Assembly (NCBI GenBank): GCA_005408345.1
Contig: SEMN01000271.1
Span: 248,001 to 312,000 of the forward strand
Source of the DNA: Macquaria australasica
Lineage: Eukaryota > Chordata > Actinopteri > Centrarchiformes > Percichthyidae
Direction of reading: 5' to 3'
DNA length: 64,000 bases
Shown here: piece after piece, positions 11,401 to 21,174 of the stretch
Layout of the letters: every line of letters begins with the position of its first letter
How positions within the stretch are numbered: position 1 is the first letter of the stretch
Made by a program: the position numbers and the translations under genes
The notes under the pieces: generated by a model
Told to the model about the DNA's origin: nothing
Databases searched by the model: none
The model's input: only the letters and a program-made list of their open reading frames with translations

Positions 11401-14400
11401 CACCCTTTGTTGAGAAATTGAGGAACACACATGTGGGTTTTTGGGTCTCCTGTGACACAACAATATACCAGGTTTACGTTAGGTTTATATTGTATGTACT
11501 TAGGATTTTAACTTTTGTCAGGCAAAAAATACAAATCTGTAAGGTTACAGAGGTTAAAACTGGAGTGCGAGACTTTTACATATAAATGAATGTCTGTTAC
11601 ATTCAAGCCGTTGCCACACAATGCTGATTCAGCCTGTCACTGCCAGGTAAATCTCTCTGTATGAGTTTTTACATCTGGTGTGTGTGGTGACAGTCCTGCA
11701 CTTGCACACTGGTAGTAAAACCAGAGGCATGTAGAGAGAGAGTCGTGTCAACAGAAGTTCAAAATGCTTGATCATCACATGATTCACGTAGACTTCAGAT
11801 AGTTCTCTCTACATGGCTCTGGTTTGCCAGAGCTGAGGGGAGCAACCGTAGCGACGGAGTAGGCTACAGCAACTAGGAGTATGGTGGAAAAACCTCATTG
11901 GAGAGCAGTGAAAGAGGGCACATATTACATTACTGCTCTTGACCAGGTTGGTCTTTGTAAAATATTTGGAGTAGGCTATTACATTTACTCTCTCTCGCTG
12001 CTAGGCCACCTCAAATACGCCATTCATATCATCCCTCAAGGTCAGTCCTTCTTGTCACACCTCCACCTCTCCACAACCACATTACACTGGACAAGGCATG
12101 CAAAATAGAGCTAAAACTGTGGCACCACTTCACCTCCTGGAACGGCATCTCCTTCTTTTACGATGACCACATCACCAAGCCAGAAGACATCCAGCTGTTC
12201 ACGGATGCAGCCCCGTGGTTCTCAGCTAAATGGCCGCCAGAATTCTAATTTCTCACTCCTTCCTCCACCATCTACGTCATTCTTTGGGGGCACGTATGGT
12301 CCAAAAAGACCATTGCCATCCACTCCGACAACCAGGCTGTTGTAGACATCATTAACAAAGGACAGTTGCATTGTCTAGACATAATGCAGTTCATGCAGCG
12401 ACTCACCCTGGTTTCGGCCCATCACCAGTTCATCATCCAAGCCTCCCACATCCCAGGTCACAAAAACTCAATTGCTGACTCACTTTCTCGCTTCTTGTTT
12501 CAGAAATTCAGACAATTGGCACCAGCCTCCGACCCTCTTCCAACTCCAGACCCACCGTTTTCAGCCACCATCTTCAACTGACCCTGCAGCTGGAACATTT
12601 AGTCACCACTGCACAAGATGCCATCCTCAACAGCACTCTCATCATACCTGACTGGATGGAATTGTTTCAATGCTTTCCATGCCTCCAATAGCCATAGTCA
12701 TTCTCTTCACGAGACGTCCTGAACCTCTGGCTTCATCCCTTTCGCCCAGTCCATTCTTAAGATTAAATCTTCTACCCTGAAGGTTTACATCAGTGGAATA
12801 AACTTCTTCATAAATCTGTCCTCGGGGCGCCGTGTCCAGCCATGTCCCACTCACACATCAGCATCAAAGGTTGATCAAAGGTCTCTGCAAGGCTGAACCA
12901 TGTCCTATGCCAAAACGTCTGCCACTCACTTCGGACCTCCTTGCCCACTGCATCAGAAGTCTCCATACAGGCTATCTGTCTCCGTCCACAGACAAAGCCT
13001 TAGAATCAATGTTCCTACTGGCATTCTTTGGCTTTGTGCACTGTTCACCCCTTCTACCCTCAACTTCCATCTATCTCGACACACAACCATGTCTGACATC
13101 TCCATCCATTCTTCTGGCGCTCTCATCTACCACCTCAAATGCAGCAAGACCAACCAGTCTGGTCTACCTCAACCCATCTACCAGTTAGTTCGTATGGACT
13201 GAACCTTAGTCTATATGAACCCATACAAGACTACATAAACTCGAGACTAGCCAGCCATGCTTCCCCCCAAGACCCACTGTTCATCTCAGAGATGGGTAAA
13301 GTAGCCACCTGCTTCTGGTTTCACCTCCACCTTTGCCAAATCCTACCCAGATCTGGAATATCCCCTGAGCTATACTCTGGGCATTCATTCCATATTAAAC
13401 CCAATGCCTCTAGGCAGGGAATCCCTGAACATATTATTAAAATTCTCAGCCGCTGGTCTTCTCCAGCATACCTCACCTACATCTGCAACGGCCTCAACGA
13501 CATCAGAAAAATGACCAATCGCAGCTTTCCATTTAAATTTTAAGTTATGAAGCGAGCTCTCCTGTAGGAATACGTCATGAGCATGCTTCGACAGTGTAAT
13601 TACACTCACTGCCAGAAGGAGGAGACAAAAGTTCCGCACTCCAGCTTTAAGGTTATGGTAAATTATCTGTGGAATAAAGCTGTAGTTACATTTATGGCCT
13701 CAGTAAGATTCATTGTGATGTTGACACGCTCCTGTAGTCCTGAAATATTCTTGCCTTGCACACTCAGGCCAACCAGTCTGCTCCCATATAATACATCTGA
13801 GGCTTCCCATGTGGTCTGCAGTACAACATGCACTCAATCAGTTAGTTAATTAGACAGTTTATCCAAGACAATTATTGTTCAAAATTTGATCACTATCCAC
13901 TACCTTTACTGTGTTTAAAGGAAAAAGCCACCCAGTGATCCTCTTAAAATGCTTGATATTATCAGTCATTTACATTTTATAGAAATGTTGTGATTTACCT
14001 TTAGTGGTGTACCCGCTGTCCTTAATCACAAGTTTTCTAAAAGTGCATGTTACTGCAGAGAGCAACGGTGAAGAGCAAAAGAGCAACTACTTGTAGTTCA
14101 GAAAAAAAGTTCCAGTTGTTACTAAAAACAACATGTCTTCCTGCTGCACCATTGCATTATTTAAGGATATTGTATTTACCAACCCAGCCACACCCACTCC
14201 ATTTACTAAATAATGCAGCCAGTAGAGAGAAGTTCATGCTGGCAACAAAATGAATCCTAGAGGTGCAATAAGGTTTTTTTCTTTAACCACAAAAGACAAA
14301 GCATGTGAATTTAAAGTTAAAATGCAATGCGAAAACTGCAACTATTTGGTTTATTTCCAAAAATGTTTTAACACAGATACACAGCACAGTAAAGGACCAC

Positions 14401-17037
14401 TCTGGTTTCAAAACTGTCCCTGCTCAAAATGGAAATAACATGACGCCACTCAAATGTTACTGACAAAAGACAAGGACATGTTCACTGTGAATTACCCGCA
14501 GTCTCTGCACGATGATACAGTAACACTGAAATGAATAGAAACCAGTGTCTGACCAGAATGCAGGAAATCATTTTATAAATAATTGTTGAGTTTTATATTT
14601 AAATAATTTTGGCCATTACAACTATTTAATATTTTACTCACTAGCTTGATTTAGGTCGAAGTTGAACCAGGGAGTAGCTGTGTAAAGCACTATGGACAAT
14701 TTTGGTCCCTTGGTTTTCACTTAAAAATAAACCGTTTAGGTAAATGGGTTAAGGTGGGAGTTTAAAATCTGATTACTCGACTTGTGTTGCCCTGTGTACA
14801 GTACTACATTGTTTTCTAGTGGTCAGTAGCATATCTAAAACATGGTGAATGGGAGGCCAGATGGCAATATAAGACCTAGGCTGGGCCCATTCAAAAAAAA
14901 ACAAGCAATTTTTGGAAATCTTAATTGGGCTAAAACATGCAAAACCAAGAGTGGTCCTTTGATTTAAGTTTACAATGTAAATACAATGCAAAACTAAAAT
15001 ATATTCTTTTGGACTATAGCTCTTCAGATTCTTTTCTACCAAATTTTATATAAAAAGTGTACTCTCTGACCCTGTTTGTCTCAGGCCAGGTAATCATGCA
15101 GAACACAATCTTGTTGTCTGATCCAGCATCCAACTCTCTCGGCAGATGAACACTCACTTTGCTGTTGGTGACAGCCTCGTTTGACATTGCCTATATCAGA
15201 GGCACAGAGTCAAATACAGGAAGAGAAGCATTCCATGTAACAGAATAATACAACTCTGACAGCTACATTTGTATCTTACATGAACAGCAGGGAAATAATG
15301 TGAATATGCAAACAAGGCTGACTCAACACAATAATACTCAGTGAGAGGGCCTGGGGTAGAACATTCAGCTTGCTAAAGTATCTCTGATGAAAGCCCAGTC
15401 GCTACCAATCTGGGGTAATGTTCTGCTGTAATGACACTGACCCCTGACCTTCCTGTGGAGTGGTCGAAGCAGAGAAGAGCACTTTTCCTTTGGGGGATCT
15501 AGTAATTACCATATAAAAGCACACTGCATAATATAATGGCATCCTTTTTGTAATTCAGACATAAAACCATAAAAAAAGAATAATTGAAGAAGCTTTCTTG
15601 TAAGTAGCGTTGCCCTGCCAGCCGGCATTTTACTACCAACTCCTCATAAGCATGATAAATATATAAATGCATTTGTTGCAAAAAATCGTCTGGGAAGCAA
15701 AAAATGTCAAGCTCATGGTGGCAGAGAGAAAAGGTCAAGGGATTACCAGAGTCAGTAGAATTCATCATCTGGGAACCACGAATGCCTGTACAAGATTTCA
15801 TGGCAACCCATCCAGTAATTATCGAGTTATTTCAGTCTGGACCAAAGTGGTGGACATCGCAGACATTGCCATCCCTAGAGCCATGCTGCTAATAAGGCTA
15901 AAAATCTACCAGCAAGTTAAAAATTGTAATTCTGACTTTGACTTAGTCTTAAATTCAGATTAAATATATTCATACCTCAGTCTCATTAGCATAGATTTCA
16001 AGGCCTGTGAAGGGGCCTTTGGGTTTGAGCAGGAGGGCCACCAAATAGCTGACAGACATAGACGTAGTCTCATTCAACTCTGTTTCCTCTAGAACTTGTT
16101 CCATGTTCTCTATGGCTCTTGTGGAAAAGGACAATACATTTTAAACATACATCATTCTGATTCACAATAGTTTTCCTTAAAACCTTTATTAAAACCTATA
16201 TTAATTCTGAACCACAGAATACCTTAACCTTAAATCTGATTTCAACCTCAACCTGCAAATTCTTCATATTTCCCTGGTTTTTATTCTCATGTACATATCT
16301 GAAAGACTATTTTTTTTATACTACTCATAAACACAGATGCTCACACAAACATCCCAACAGTAATCAAATTAATTCTTTGATATAGAAATGAAATGTTTAC
16401 TTGATAGTAGCGCTGTATTTTCCATCTTCCAAAATCCTGTTTACTTCAGCCATACAACTTTTGGTATCTGAAACCTCTGTAAGGTAAATTAATGATTTAT
16501 TGATATTCAAGATATACACAAATAGTACACCCCCCGCAAAAAAAAATAAAAAAAATAAAAACATATATTAAAGCACCTCACCGTGTCTTTTTCCTTTAAG
16601 CATACATTTGTTTTGACAGGTGATGTTATGAAACACAAAAAACAGGACCAGCCAACAGAGGAGCCACCACTTCATCCTGTGAAGTGAAGAAGATTCATTT
16701 AGAACAAAAACCTGTCTGTGCTGTACTAACAGACGTATGTCATACAATGTATGGCAAAGAAACAGGCATTAAATCTGACATTTAGTTTTAATGAAAAAGG
16801 ATGTTATGTATATAAGCCTTACACACAGACACAGAAGGAAGTACAAACACAATCACCCAACCACATTTATTGATCTTAACTGAAACTACAACAGCAAGTA
16901 TGTTTACACAAGTCATTTCCATATACTTAGTTAAATAACCAATAGATATTACTCAGGCCTAATATCAGAATCAATATAGATAGCTAAATTAGGTGGTTCT
17001 GACCTAAAGAGAATCAAAGCATAGCGTACCTTTTCAT
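5303..17037 (-). CDS. Adhesion G protein-coupled receptor, ADGRG3/ADGRG5-like (complete, 14 coding exons, about 525 aa)
   Basis: It is a seven-membrane-segment cell-surface receptor that cleaves itself at the GPS and is activated by the exposed tethered peptide. All 14 exons join in phase to about 525 residues, close to human ADGRG5 and G3. Order: signal peptide 1-23; short Cys-poor N-terminus; GAIN domain about 60-236, with the family phrase VGLSVQGKN; GPS with Cys at CVF, NGC and CSC, then HL/T at 229/230; membrane segments about 245-510; 25-residue tail. TM2 to TM7 carry KVHISLA, SWMALEGFHLYLLLVRVFN, KLSLVGWGIPA and NSLQGFFIFLWF, all typical of group VIII adhesion receptors. Exons, minus strand: 17030-17037, 16582-16676, 16401-16476, 15976-16117, 15071-15190, 13690-13815, 11404-11449, 11146-11240, 9861-9976, 9192-9460, 8984-9080, 8498-8627, 7352-7508, 5303-5403. 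The subfamily is clear. Which ADGRG it is (G1, G3, G5 or a fish-specific copy) would need a tree; the short N-terminus argues for G3/G5. Confidence 0.93.
5645..5800 (-). repeat. tRNA-derived SINE
   Basis: On the minus strand a tRNA-like head carries the pol III B box GGTTCGACTCC (5739-5749), with an A-box-like segment before it. Next comes a pyrimidine-rich body with 'cctctctctcccc', then an A-rich tail ending near 5645. This layout is that of a common percomorph SINE. It lies in the last intron of the ADGRG gene. Confidence 0.75.
5824..6120. mobile_element. Short inverted-repeat DNA element (MITE-like)
   Basis: The left end reads 'cagggctttctggcagaaa'. The right end is nearly its reverse complement ('ttctggcagaaagccctg'), with an extra internal copy of 'ggcagaaagcc'. 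There is no coding capacity. It abuts the SINE at 5645-5800. Confidence 0.6.
7352..7508 (-). CDS. ADGRG3/5-like exon 13: third intracellular loop, TM6 and TM7
   Basis: It encodes FGQSDRDRAKRDICTMLG, then VTTLLGITWGLVFFSFGYL and PGLYLFCILNSLQ. The acceptor chosen is CATGTCAG at 7509; one nine bases further in (TGGGCAG) would remove only FGQ. Donor GTGAGC. Confidence 0.95.
8081..8240 (+). repeat. Interspersed repeat, family R5, copy 1
   Basis: It shares 'atttacagcagcag', '.ggtgt.tgtggga', 'ggtaatga' and 'ccagtgca' in the same order with 57575-57720. A (GT)n tract at 8171-8207 interrupts it. Intronic. Confidence 0.5.
8498..8627 (-). CDS. ADGRG3/5-like exon 12: loop Cys and TM5
   Basis: It encodes CYIGNTTVKM, TM5 (VTVVGVFGLVFVFNVIMLG) and VTVRRVVSLRQNKE. 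The donor used here is GTTCGA, which is weak. A consensus GTGAGT lies 24 bases earlier, also in frame, and would drop eight residues (VSLRQNKE). I prefer the longer form because NKE-FGQ is the usual third-loop wording as I recall it. Confidence 0.9.
8984..9080 (-). CDS. ADGRG3/5-like exon 11: TM4 and second extracellular loop
   Basis: It encodes IPAVIVSLVVVIDRDTYG, then the loop RVPLDLSNSNSTA. Acceptor TTTCAG, donor GTAAGG. It leaves two bases that complete an Ile codon with exon 12. Confidence 0.93.
9192..9460 (-). CDS. ADGRG3/5-like exon 10: TM2, TM3 and start of TM4
   Basis: This is the largest exon, 269 bases. It encodes KVREDVSMKVHISLAIALI, then GFCLYMALSLHYSLLATFSW, MALEGFHLYLLLVRVFN and KLSLVGWG. 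It carries the TM3 Cys (FC) that pairs with the second extracellular loop. Acceptor TGACAG, donor GTGAGT. Confidence 0.97.
9861..9976 (-). CDS. ADGRG3/5-like exon 9: first membrane segment
   Basis: It encodes VTASLSSTDQNILTYITLIG, followed by the hydrophobic CSLSLFALVITVLLFITN. 'ILTYIT.IGCS.S' is the standard TM1 entry of ADGRG receptors. Acceptor CCACAG, donor GTAATT. Confidence 0.95.
10201..10291 (+). repeat. 46-base tandem duplication
   Basis: Two head-to-tail copies, starting at 10201 and 10247, differ at one base (ccg/ccc). The unit is very AT-rich. It lies in intron 8 of the ADGRG gene. Confidence 0.9.
11146..11240 (-). CDS. ADGRG3/5-like exon 8: GPS autoproteolysis site and tethered agonist
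   Basis: It encodes NGCRTLWERGQSHITC, then SCDHLTYFGVLM. The remaining three GPS Cys are present, and HL/T is the cleavage site. The exposed peptide would start TYFGVLM, where most relatives have TYFAVLM. Acceptor TACCAG, donor GTAGGC. Confidence 0.95.
11404..11449 (-). CDS. ADGRG3/5-like exon 7: 46-base micro-exon with first GPS cysteine
   Basis: It encodes ETQKPTCVFLNFSTK and leaves one base. The family normally has CVFW here; this gene reads CVFLNF, so the usual Trp is replaced by Leu. It was found by phase: exon 6 ends in phase 0 and exon 8 enters with two bases. Acceptor TCACAG, donor GTGAGT. Confidence 0.85.
11995..13543 (+). mobile_element. Decayed DIRS-like tyrosine-recombinase retrotransposon (3' part)
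   Basis: Broken frames read, in order: end of reverse transcriptase (GHLKYAIHIIPQGQSF); RNase H-like part (ITKPEDIQLFTDAAP, AIHSDNQAVVDIINKG, SHIPGHKNSIADSLSRF); then a tyrosine-recombinase core-binding region (STLKVYISGINFF) and catalytic end (ELYSGHSF, GIPEHIIKILSRWSSPAYLTYI). Frameshifts and stops interrupt it repeatedly, and an internal piece of the RNase H part is missing. This gene order is that of DIRS elements, not LTR or LINE elements. It lies antisense in ADGRG intron 6, and no flanking terminal repeats were seen. Confidence 0.85.
13690..13815 (-). CDS. ADGRG3/5-like exon 6: GAIN core strand VGLSVQGKN
   Basis: 42 codons, phase 0 to 0. It contains RLVGLSVQGKNISGLQERVN, the most recognisable phrase of the ADGRG GAIN domain, and three sequons (NIS, NIT, NLT). 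Acceptor CTGCAG, donor GTAACT. The next intron, 13689 down to 11450, holds a DIRS relic in the opposite orientation. Confidence 0.92.
14391..14960. mobile_element. Inverted-repeat DNA element, family R3, copy 1
   Basis: The left end 'aaaggaccactctggttt' and the right end 'aaaccaagagtggtccttt' are inverted with one gap. The same ends recur at 53005-53277. No coding capacity. It lies in ADGRG intron 5. Confidence 0.65.
15071..15190 (-). CDS. ADGRG3/5-like exon 5: GAIN domain
   Basis: 40 codons, phase 0 at both ends. It encodes KVSVHLPRELDAGSDNKIVF and CMITWPETNR. 'V.VHLP..L......KIVF' is a common GAIN strand pair. Acceptor ATATAG, donor GTCAGA (weak). Confidence 0.85.
15690..15890 (-). repeat. 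Interspersed repeat, family R1, copy 2
   Basis: Reverse-strand copy of the repeat at 41818 and 48433, with 'ccaccactttggtccagac' and 'gccatgaaatcttgtacag'. It lies in ADGRG intron 4. Confidence 0.7.
15976..16117 (-). CDS. ADGRG3/5-like exon 4: start of the GAIN domain
   Basis: It encodes AIENMEQVLEETELNET, then the hydrophobic strand SVSYLVALLLKPKGPF and GLEIYANETE. The pattern of a helical 'N..Q.L' segment followed by an 'F.GLEI.A' strand is typical of ADGRG GAIN domains. Two NET sequons are present. Donor GTATGA. Confidence 0.85.
16401..16476 (-). CDS. ADGRG3/5-like exon 3: extracellular N-terminus
   Basis: 76 bases with two-base entry and two-base exit. It encodes VSDTKSCMAEVNRILEDG, which fits a helix leading into the GAIN domain. 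Acceptor TTACAG, donor GTAAAC. Confidence 0.8.
16582..16676 (-). CDS. ADGRG3/5-like exon 2: signal peptide
   Basis: It encodes MKWWLLCWLVLFFVF, then HNITCQNKC. The acceptor is TCACAG and the donor GTGAGG; it leaves one base. The hydrophobic core is long enough for a cleavable signal, followed by a sequon NIT and two Cys. Confidence 0.85.
17030..17037 (-). CDS. ADGRG3/5-like exon 1, first eight coding bases
   Basis: An ATG at 17037, with A at -3, is followed by AAA AG and the donor GTACGC. It joins in frame to exon 2, giving MKRMKWW. Translation could instead begin at the ATG at 16675 in exon 2, making this exon 5' UTR. Both starts give a working signal peptide. Confidence 0.5.
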
Positions 17038-18016
17038 GATGCTGAGTACCTCAAGAACCAAATTTGTCTGAAGAGAGTACAGCAGCTGATGTGACAGCAG
17101 GACAAAAGCAAGTGAGGAACCTGCTGAAAGCTCAAGCTCAATGGGAAGTTGATTAAACAAAACAACATCTAAATATGTAAATGACATCATGAGATAAAAA
17201 GAGGAAGCAGCAACAGACAGAAAGCTAAAAACTACTGTAGGCTATCTTTTGCCTCTGTCACCGCTGAATCTACAGTGAATATGAGCTTTTGGACATCAAA
17301 TAAATAAGATTATATCAATACTGCACATGCATTCTGTATACACATTCAGCACTAAATCATGGTTTTGTTTAGAAGCTAGTTTTAATCCTGAACTTTGTAG
17401 CAGATATACTGCACATCACTTGGTTTATGGCTGCATGTCACTACTTCCACCAACAGAGGGGAGTAGCACATCAAAAAATCAAGTGAAATGAATTCGTATG
17501 TGTTGTGATTTTGTTCCCTGTTATTACAAGGATGAAAGTCAAAACCAGAGGCTGGAGGATTAAGTTATTGTATAAATGTATTACTGTATCAGGCAAAAAT
17601 TTGAATTGTGTCTATCCTAGCTTGATCAACAAATTTGCATTCCACATGGAAACCTGGATCTGGATAAAAGCAGACTTGAAAAAGGGCATTTTGAAATAAA
17701 AATAAGAAGGATGAAATAACATTTTATAATAATGAGTTGAGTTTTAATACTTTCTTAAATTATTTCATAAATTATTGTTTCATTTATATATTTTCCACAA
17801 TTTATTCATGTGATTATTTATTTCATATTGATTTATTTAATATTGAACGCTATGAGTTTAACATTGAACACTATGACTGTCAGGCCCACTTGTCTTGAAG
17901 AAGAAGTGATGGTGTTTGGAGCGGGATGGTCATCATAACAACCTGAATTCAAGCCACCTGTTTAATTCTAAGACGGACCCATATGTGTTTATGGACCCAC
18001 CTGTAGTTTGTGATGC

Positions 18017-18052
<36 letters not shown>
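18017..18052 (+). repeat. (TG)n microsatellite
   Basis: About 17 dinucleotide units with one interruption. Confidence 0.95.
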
Positions 18053-18140
18053 TTACACATTATGCTTTATCCATCAGCAAGTTTACTGGCTGGGCATGCA
18101 GGTGGCCTTCCTGCCAGGTGGCCAGCGTGACATAGAGACA

Positions 18141-18240
18141 GAATAGAGCAGAGCAGAGCAGAGCAGCACAGAACAGAATAGAACATAATAGAATACAATA
18201 AATTAGAATGGCATATAATAGAATAGAATAGAACACAACA
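18141..18240 (+). repeat. Degenerate short tandem array (agaata/gagca type)
   Basis: Units of five bases such as 'agagc', 'agaat' and 'agaac' follow each other with many substitutions. Confidence 0.8.
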
Positions 18241-18368
18241 GACAGAATTGAATAGAGTGCATTTTAGACACTTTGAAAATTGATCAGGTATGATACTTAC
18301 CCAGTACCCAGTAAGTAACCCAGTAAGACTGATTGTTCTCCCTAAATGAATAATTACATTTCAATTAG

Positions 18369-18369
<1 letters not shown>

Positions 18370-18404
<35 letters not shown>
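18370..18404 (+). repeat. (ATT)n microsatellite
   Basis: About 11 pure trinucleotide units. Confidence 0.95.
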
Positions 18405-20138
18405 TCACAATTGGTAACGAGCATTTCTCAATATTGGGTTCACTTTTTCAAAACTCTTCATGCAGTCAGCACAACAGTGAATAACTTTTCATTGCTTTGA
18501 TACAAAGTGCATTTAGTGACCACAGGATCGAAACATTGTCATTATTAAACTTTTGTGACATGCAGTAAGTGTGCAGGCGTTACCCTTTATTCATTTTTCA
18601 AAACGTAACATAAAATTACTGTAAATTAGAGTACAATTTGCTACATTCTGCTACATCTACATCCAAAAAAAAGTTTAAAAAAAAAAAGAAAATACATAAA
18701 CTGCAAATTGGATCATACAACACTGAGTGCCTAATTTCATTCCTGTGTGACCTCTATGGAAGACTTTTCTCATAGTGCCAGGTGAGGAAAGCCGGCAAGA
18801 GAGTACATAAGGAGGACGTAAGGTGTGATGTGGATGAGAACATGTGGCCAAATGCAGACGACATGGGCTGACTAACACTGTTGTGCTGCATATGTATTGC
18901 ATTACTGGAATTACTTTAGTAGTAATATACTGTGAGGTAGCATAACCCATGCAGTAAAGAGGTGCCATTCTTTTGATTATAAAAGGAATCTTTTTTACGC
19001 AAAGAAAAAGAAAAGAAAAAGAAAAAGAAAAATCAAAGCTACTTCACAGACAATAGTAATACATATTGCAATGCTACCAGTTATTAGTGTTTTTAGGTCA
19101 TTGTGTTGTGAGTTTTCTTATTCAAATGTTCTTGTCCAAAATCTGGATCAGGATGGGGTCTGTTAGCAGGGGATTTCCCTGTGTTGGTCGGTTGATGCCA
19201 AGACAGGTAAGATCATAAGTGTGTAGGCAGGGGTTGACTGATGTTAGCCTCTGGGGTCTAATCCATACCTTTGACAAACCATCATAGACTGCTCACCTGG
19301 ATAAAAGGAGACCAGTGAAGCAGAATGACTCACACACAGCAGGTGTCAATCCTCATTGTGACTAACTGGAAAAACCTGGGTGATAAAACACACTCTCTAT
19401 TTGTACATAAATATAGCAGGCTTAATTGTCAGCAAAAGTGGCTACACATTGTTCAGTAGGGATGGGGATTTCCAAGGTGTCAAACACTTACTTTTAGCAA
19501 AATGTTTGCTGATCTACTGCTGCTTTTAGCCTCCGTCCCAGGTGGAATTGCATGAACATTTCAAGCCTTGTTTTGTTTTCATTTGTACAAACTTACATCT
19601 AAAACACTAGCTGACAAACATTAGAATTTACTACATGCACTGTGGCTAAAATATTGAGGAGAAGTGCTTTAGGGAATTTTACCAGTGACCATTGTGTGTG
19701 TTCAGCAGACTATGCAATCTCTCCCCTTGCAATGACCTCAGGCAACAAAGACCAGTGAATGGTTTGGACATACTGCAATACCAAGCAACAGTAAGTGAAT
19801 AAATGGTGAACTGCCAAAAAATCAGTTCAAAATGTATCTCCTGGTCCTGATAGCTTAAGACCGTATGAACCCATCATGTTTTGGGTTTGAATGCGAATGA
19901 GACATAACACCATCACCCTCTACTTACCCTCTTTAACCCTTTTTAGTAACTCCTGAATGAATGAGAAATGCCAAAATATAAATCACAGATAGTGATTATT
20001 ATTTAGTAGCTGTTATGGGTATGTTTTTTGGTCTTCTTGAACCAGTAACCATTAACATACCCCTTCTGAAAGTAGCTACTTCCTTTTGCCTTAGATCGGA
20101 TCCACTGATTAGATTGACATGTCTCTCCACAGTCTCCA

Positions 20139-21174
20139 TCACACCAAGAGGGAGCAAATAACAGGGAGTGCCTGAGGAACTAGGATCATTCTCTGCGGTC
20201 CTATTAACCCATCTGCAGTGATGACAGGAGCTTCCTTCTCACCTGGGCACATGCTGACTACCAAATGTTTATTTTCTAAACTGAACAGGGCTAGAGGATT
20301 TCAAAGTGACAGATTTATATATATACACATGCAGTTAATGGTGTAGTTGTATTGTTGCTTACAAACATGGCAAAGAATGGAAAAGACATAGAATAGATGC
20401 CATTGCAAACATGAAGTGTATCTACTGTGTGCGCTGTTGTGTATTTGGGTGCACATGTGCATGTGTGTGCGCCTGAGCGGACCTTACAGTAACAACATTC
20501 CCATACTGGTTAATGAATTGTGAGTTTATAGTCAGTTTATCACATATAATGGTGGTTTTAAATCTCATATCTTATCAGTATTTCCTGTTATATTCAGATT
20601 GTGTGTGTGTGTGCGTGTGCGTGATTTGGTCTATTACCTTGCCGTGGTGGAGGTATAAAACACGAGGGGAGGGTCATGCTTGCTGGCGTCGGCCTCGGGC
20701 TCTTTCTCTGCTCCCTCCCCACTCCCACCTCCATCCGTCCGGTTGATAAGAGCATTGTAGTGGTGTAGTGTCAGCTCTATGAAGCTTCAGAAAGACAAGA
20801 CAATGCCGGAAATAACGTGCCTTCAAAATAAAAGACAAACAGTAATCACTTCTGGGAGTTAACTTTTAAAAAAAATTGTTTTTATCTTTCAATTAAAAAC
20901 AAAGACATGCAGTTACATTATCCCTTGCTGTCTATGTCAAATGTTATCACATTGATACAATTAGCTAATATAAGCTATCTGTTCCATGGGCTCCCATGAA
21001 CATTTGAGAAGGAAAAATAGCATAGGTGTTGGTGGTTGGGAGAAAATCAACTTTCTGTATTAGTTTAGCATATATCCCTCAACGTCTAGTGTTCATTACA
21101 GGCTACTTACCTTTTATTTTGAAAGTCATGACAGGAACACCTCGTCCCCGCGCTGTCAAGCTCGACGCGGCCAT
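20139..21174 (-). CDS. Candidate divergent gene, three exons, 114 aa, unknown function
   Basis: I do not recognise the product. Exon 1 (21111-21174) begins with ATG in good context (GAGATGG) inside a CpG-rich stretch. It encodes MAASSLTARGRGVPVMTFKIK and ends at a perfect donor (GTAAGT). Exon 2 (20638-20776) enters with the matching two bases and encodes LTLHHYNALINRTDGGGSGE, then a Glu/Asp/Lys-rich part and LVFYTSTTA. Exon 3 (20139-20280) has a strong acceptor (CTGTTCAG) and reads 46 codons (CPGEKEAPVITADGLIGPQR) to TGA. Three phases fit, but each piece is short enough to be open by chance, and no homologue comes to mind. A non-coding divergent transcript is the main alternative. Confidence 0.3.

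Larger units (their letters stand above)
17038..20138. other. Upstream region of the ADGRG gene; no gene seen
   Basis: It should contain the receptor's 5' UTR and promoter next to 17037. The rest is AT-rich, with a (TG)n run at 18017-18052, a degenerate 'agaatag' array at 18141-18240, an (ATT)n run at 18370-18404 and an A/G-rich tract at about 18995-19035. The 97-codon open frame at 18675-18968 on the minus strand shows no family features. Confidence 0.6.

Noticed and set aside
12366..13202. Open frames on the plus strand that could be read as a host gene
   Set aside because: They are pieces of the DIRS element (GHKNSIADSLSRF, GIPEHIIKILSRWSS) in shifting frames with stops.
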